Shown here: in pieces, positions 62,529-64,000 of the stretch | Layout: each line of letters starts with the position of its first letter | Position numbering within the stretch: position 1 is the first letter of the stretch | From: Pararhizobium_B sp963838155 | GTDB taxonomy: Bacteria > Pseudomonadota > Alphaproteobacteria > Rhizobiales > Rhizobiaceae | Assembly: GCA_963838155.1 (NCBI GenBank) | Contig: CAWIQE010000038.1 | Span: 62,001 to 126,000, forward strand | Direction: 5' to 3' | DNA: 64,000 nucleotides | Position numbers and translations under genes: made by a program | The notes under the pieces: generated by a model | What the model saw: only the letters and a program-made list of their open reading frames with translations | Told to the model about the DNA's origin: nothing | The model's database searches: none

Positions 62529-63188
62529 ATGTGGGACGGCAACGGCGACCGGCGCGACAGCCGGCGAAGGAAACTCGCGATCGTCGGTCGGGACACCATC
62601 GCCCGCAGGGCGTTCCTGGCGGATTACGATATCCGCAACCTGCCTGACGAGACGAAACGCATCTTCGGGAATTTGCGGGCGGAGGGCGATGGCGGGCCGG
62701 CGCCCGCAGCCTACATCCCGTGTTTCTATTCGCTCGACCTGCGGACAGTGCTCGCCCGCCTGATGCGCGCCCTGCAGGTTCCGGACCCGAGACGCGCCTA
62801 TTTCGAAGCGGCGTTCGAACGGGAGGTCGACCTTCGCATCCACCGTTCCCTTCGTTCCGCCATCAGGGACGAGACCGCCGCGGCGGATCGGCACCGCCTC
62901 CCGGCACTCGTCGAGTCGGTGCGGCAGGCGGCGTTGCGGGACGTCCTGCTGGCCGTCCTGAAAACGGAACTGGCCGCGATCGACGTCGACGGCACCGCCG
63001 GCGGACCCTCCGCAACCGGACGCCGCAGGGAAATCATCGTCTCCATGATCGCGCTGCACGAGCTGCGCGCAGCCCGCAATACCCCGGACGACCTGCACGG
63101 TCGGTCGGCCGGCGGTTCGGCAAGCCGCAACGACCGCCCCTTCGCCCTCCCAGGCGCGGCTCGCACGGACGCAAGCAGGTCCGACTGA
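62529..63188 (+). CDS. Family protein 6, domain B without N-rich head
   Basis: A 219-aa protein from ATG 62529 (GGGAGG eight bases upstream); ATG 62481 is an alternative. It has almost no low-complexity head, only WDGNGDRRDSRRR. Domain B features are FLADYDIRNL, YFEAAFEREVDLRI, SVRQAALRDVLLAVLKTELA and VSMIALHE, parallel to proteins 4 and 5. Upstream, TTGCCAAATGCGTGTG is at best a partial match to the family box. High GC content. Function unknown. Confidence 0.7.
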   Translation: MWDGNGDRRDSRRRKLAIVGRDTIARRAFLADYDIRNLPDETKRIFGNLRAEGDGGPAPAAYIPCFYSLDLRTVLARLMRALQVPDPRRAYFEAAFEREVDLRIHRSLRSAIRDETAAADRHRLPALVESVRQAALRDVLLAVLKTELAAIDVDGTAGGPSATGRRREIIVSMIALHELRAARNTPDDLHGRSAGGSASRNDRPFALPGAARTDASRSD

Positions 63189-63206
63189 CGCTCCATGCCG
63201 GACGGT

Positions 63207-64000
63207 TCAGGCGACCGTCCGGTCCTGCGAAAAGACCGTCGGCGGCAGCGGCGGCCGGCCGAGGATGATGTCCGCGCCCTTCTCGCCGACCATGACGGTC
63301 GGCGCGTTGGTGTTGGACGAGGGTATCCTCGGCATCACGGACGCATCGCAGACGCGCAGGCCCTCGATGCCCCTCACCCTCAAATCCGGCGTCACGACGG
63401 CCATCGCGTCGGTGCCCATCCGGCAGGTGCCGACCGGGTGATGGTCCGTCTTCGCCGTCCGGCAGGCGTAGTCGAAGAGCGCCTCGCTTGTGTCGAGGTC
63501 CGGCCCGGGCAGCACCTCCCGCATGACGAAGGGCGCGAGCGCCTTCTGGCGCATGATGTCGCGCGCGAGGGCGAGTCCCTTCAACGACATCTCCAGGTCG
63601 TGCGGATCGGAGAAATAGTTCGGATCGATCAGCGGCGGATCGGCGGGATCGGCGCTCCTGAGACGCACGGTGCCCCGCGAACGCGGATGGAGGTAGGCCG
63701 AATTGAGCGTCACGCCGGAATTCTTCAGCTTCTCCACGCCCGCCTCGATGCCGGATCCCAGTCCGAGGTGGAACTGCACGTCGGGCGTCGCCGAAGCCTC
63801 GTCGACATACCAGAACCCGCCGGTCTCGAAGAGGCTCGAGGCGACCGGACCCGTCCGCGTCATCAGGTACTGCAGCCCGGCGAGCGCGGCGTACTGCGGC
63901 CGGGCGTATTTGTCGTAGGTGTGATCCCCCGTGCACTCCGAAATGACGAACAGGTCGAGATGGTCCTGCAGGTTCGACCCGACGCCCGGCAGGTCGTGGA
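63207..64000 (-). CDS. GMC-family oxidoreductase (N-terminal part outside window)
   Basis: The C-terminal about 264 residues of a glucose-methanol-choline oxidoreductase. Visible are DLPGVGSNLQDHLD at the right edge, the active-site His in HHPVGTCRMG, and the C-terminal DASVMPRIPSSNTNAPTVMVGEK signature with its catalytic Asn. Family members are about 530 aa and oxidise alcohols with FAD; choline dehydrogenase-like enzymes are the closest in feel. Substrate unknown. It is convergent with protein 6, 18 nt apart. Confidence 0.9.
   Translation of the reverse strand, partial: HDLPGVGSNLQDHLDLFVISECTGDHTYDKYARPQYAALAGLQYLMTRTGPVASSLFETGGFWYVDEASATPDVQFHLGLGSGIEAGVEKLKNSGVTLNSAYLHPRSRGTVRLRSADPADPPLIDPNYFSDPHDLEMSLKGLALARDIMRQKALAPFVMREVLPGPDLDTSEALFDYACRTAKTDHHPVGTCRMGTDAMAVVTPDLRVRGIEGLRVCDASVMPRIPSSNTNAPTVMVGEKGADIILGRPPLPPTVFSQDRTVA

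Noticed and set aside
60915..62640. Shared YDIRNL string in the NarL-type regulator and protein 6
   Set aside because: Six residues in different structural contexts, with no further similarity; judged coincidence.

Overview
The window is high-GC chromosomal DNA with dense operons. It carries TRAP and CUT-type ABC transporters, an ery-type erythritol operon like those of Brucella and Sinorhizobium, a RibBA with a dead RibA half, and dispersed palindromes carrying AAAGTGGGAACCGGTTTTCC-like cores. Together these point to an alphaproteobacterium of the Hyphomicrobiales (rhizobial order). No species is claimed. No rRNA, tRNA or CRISPR array was seen.

Layout. (1) 1-7.3 kb: an SDR, a D-2-hydroxyacid dehydrogenase, a DapA-family aldolase and a GntR regulator, divergent from a CUT1 sugar transporter (binding protein plus two permeases, no ATPase). 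(2) 7.3-14.1 kb: TetR, a His/Gly/Asn-rich exported protein and a transglutaminase-like cysteine peptidase (both frameshifted), a cardiolipin synthase, a PuuD-like hydrolase and RibBA. (3) 14.2-19.4 kb: a TRAP transporter and TcuB with a GntR regulator between them and matching palindromic operators. (4) 19.4-20.7 kb: gluconate kinase and gluconate 5-dehydrogenase. (5) 20.8-38.8 kb: a polyol catabolic island. It holds an ABC importer, DUF2291, EryD, EryC, EryB and EryA, then a second FAD-dehydrogenase/kinase pair, the EryI and EryH isomerases, a DeoR regulator, transketolase and transaldolase. Erythritol would be taken up, phosphorylated, oxidised and isomerised in three steps to D-erythrose-4-phosphate, which transketolase and transaldolase then absorb. 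(6) 38.8-46.8 kb: arginase, an acetamidase-family hydrolase, a Na/Pi cotransporter-like protein, a class A penicillin-binding protein and an exported protein.

(7) 46.9-63.2 kb is the unusual part. Six paralogous genes, three Asn/Gln-rich and AT-rich with a common helical C-terminal domain (A) and three with a second C-terminal domain (B), surround two Gly-rich repeat genes, a type I secretion ABC ATPase and its membrane-fusion protein, a lone OrfA-type HTH protein and a NarL-type regulator lacking a phospho-acceptor. Five of the six paralogs share a promoter: a 16-bp box close to TGTGC-N6-TGACA, then 21-22 bp, then a TATGCT-like -10, then a start codon 44 or 47 nt further on. I know no described system with this content. 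A regulon of secreted low-complexity proteins is the working inference. Several members are broken by one-base indels, whereas the metabolic genes of the window are intact. The right edge is a truncated GMC oxidoreductase.
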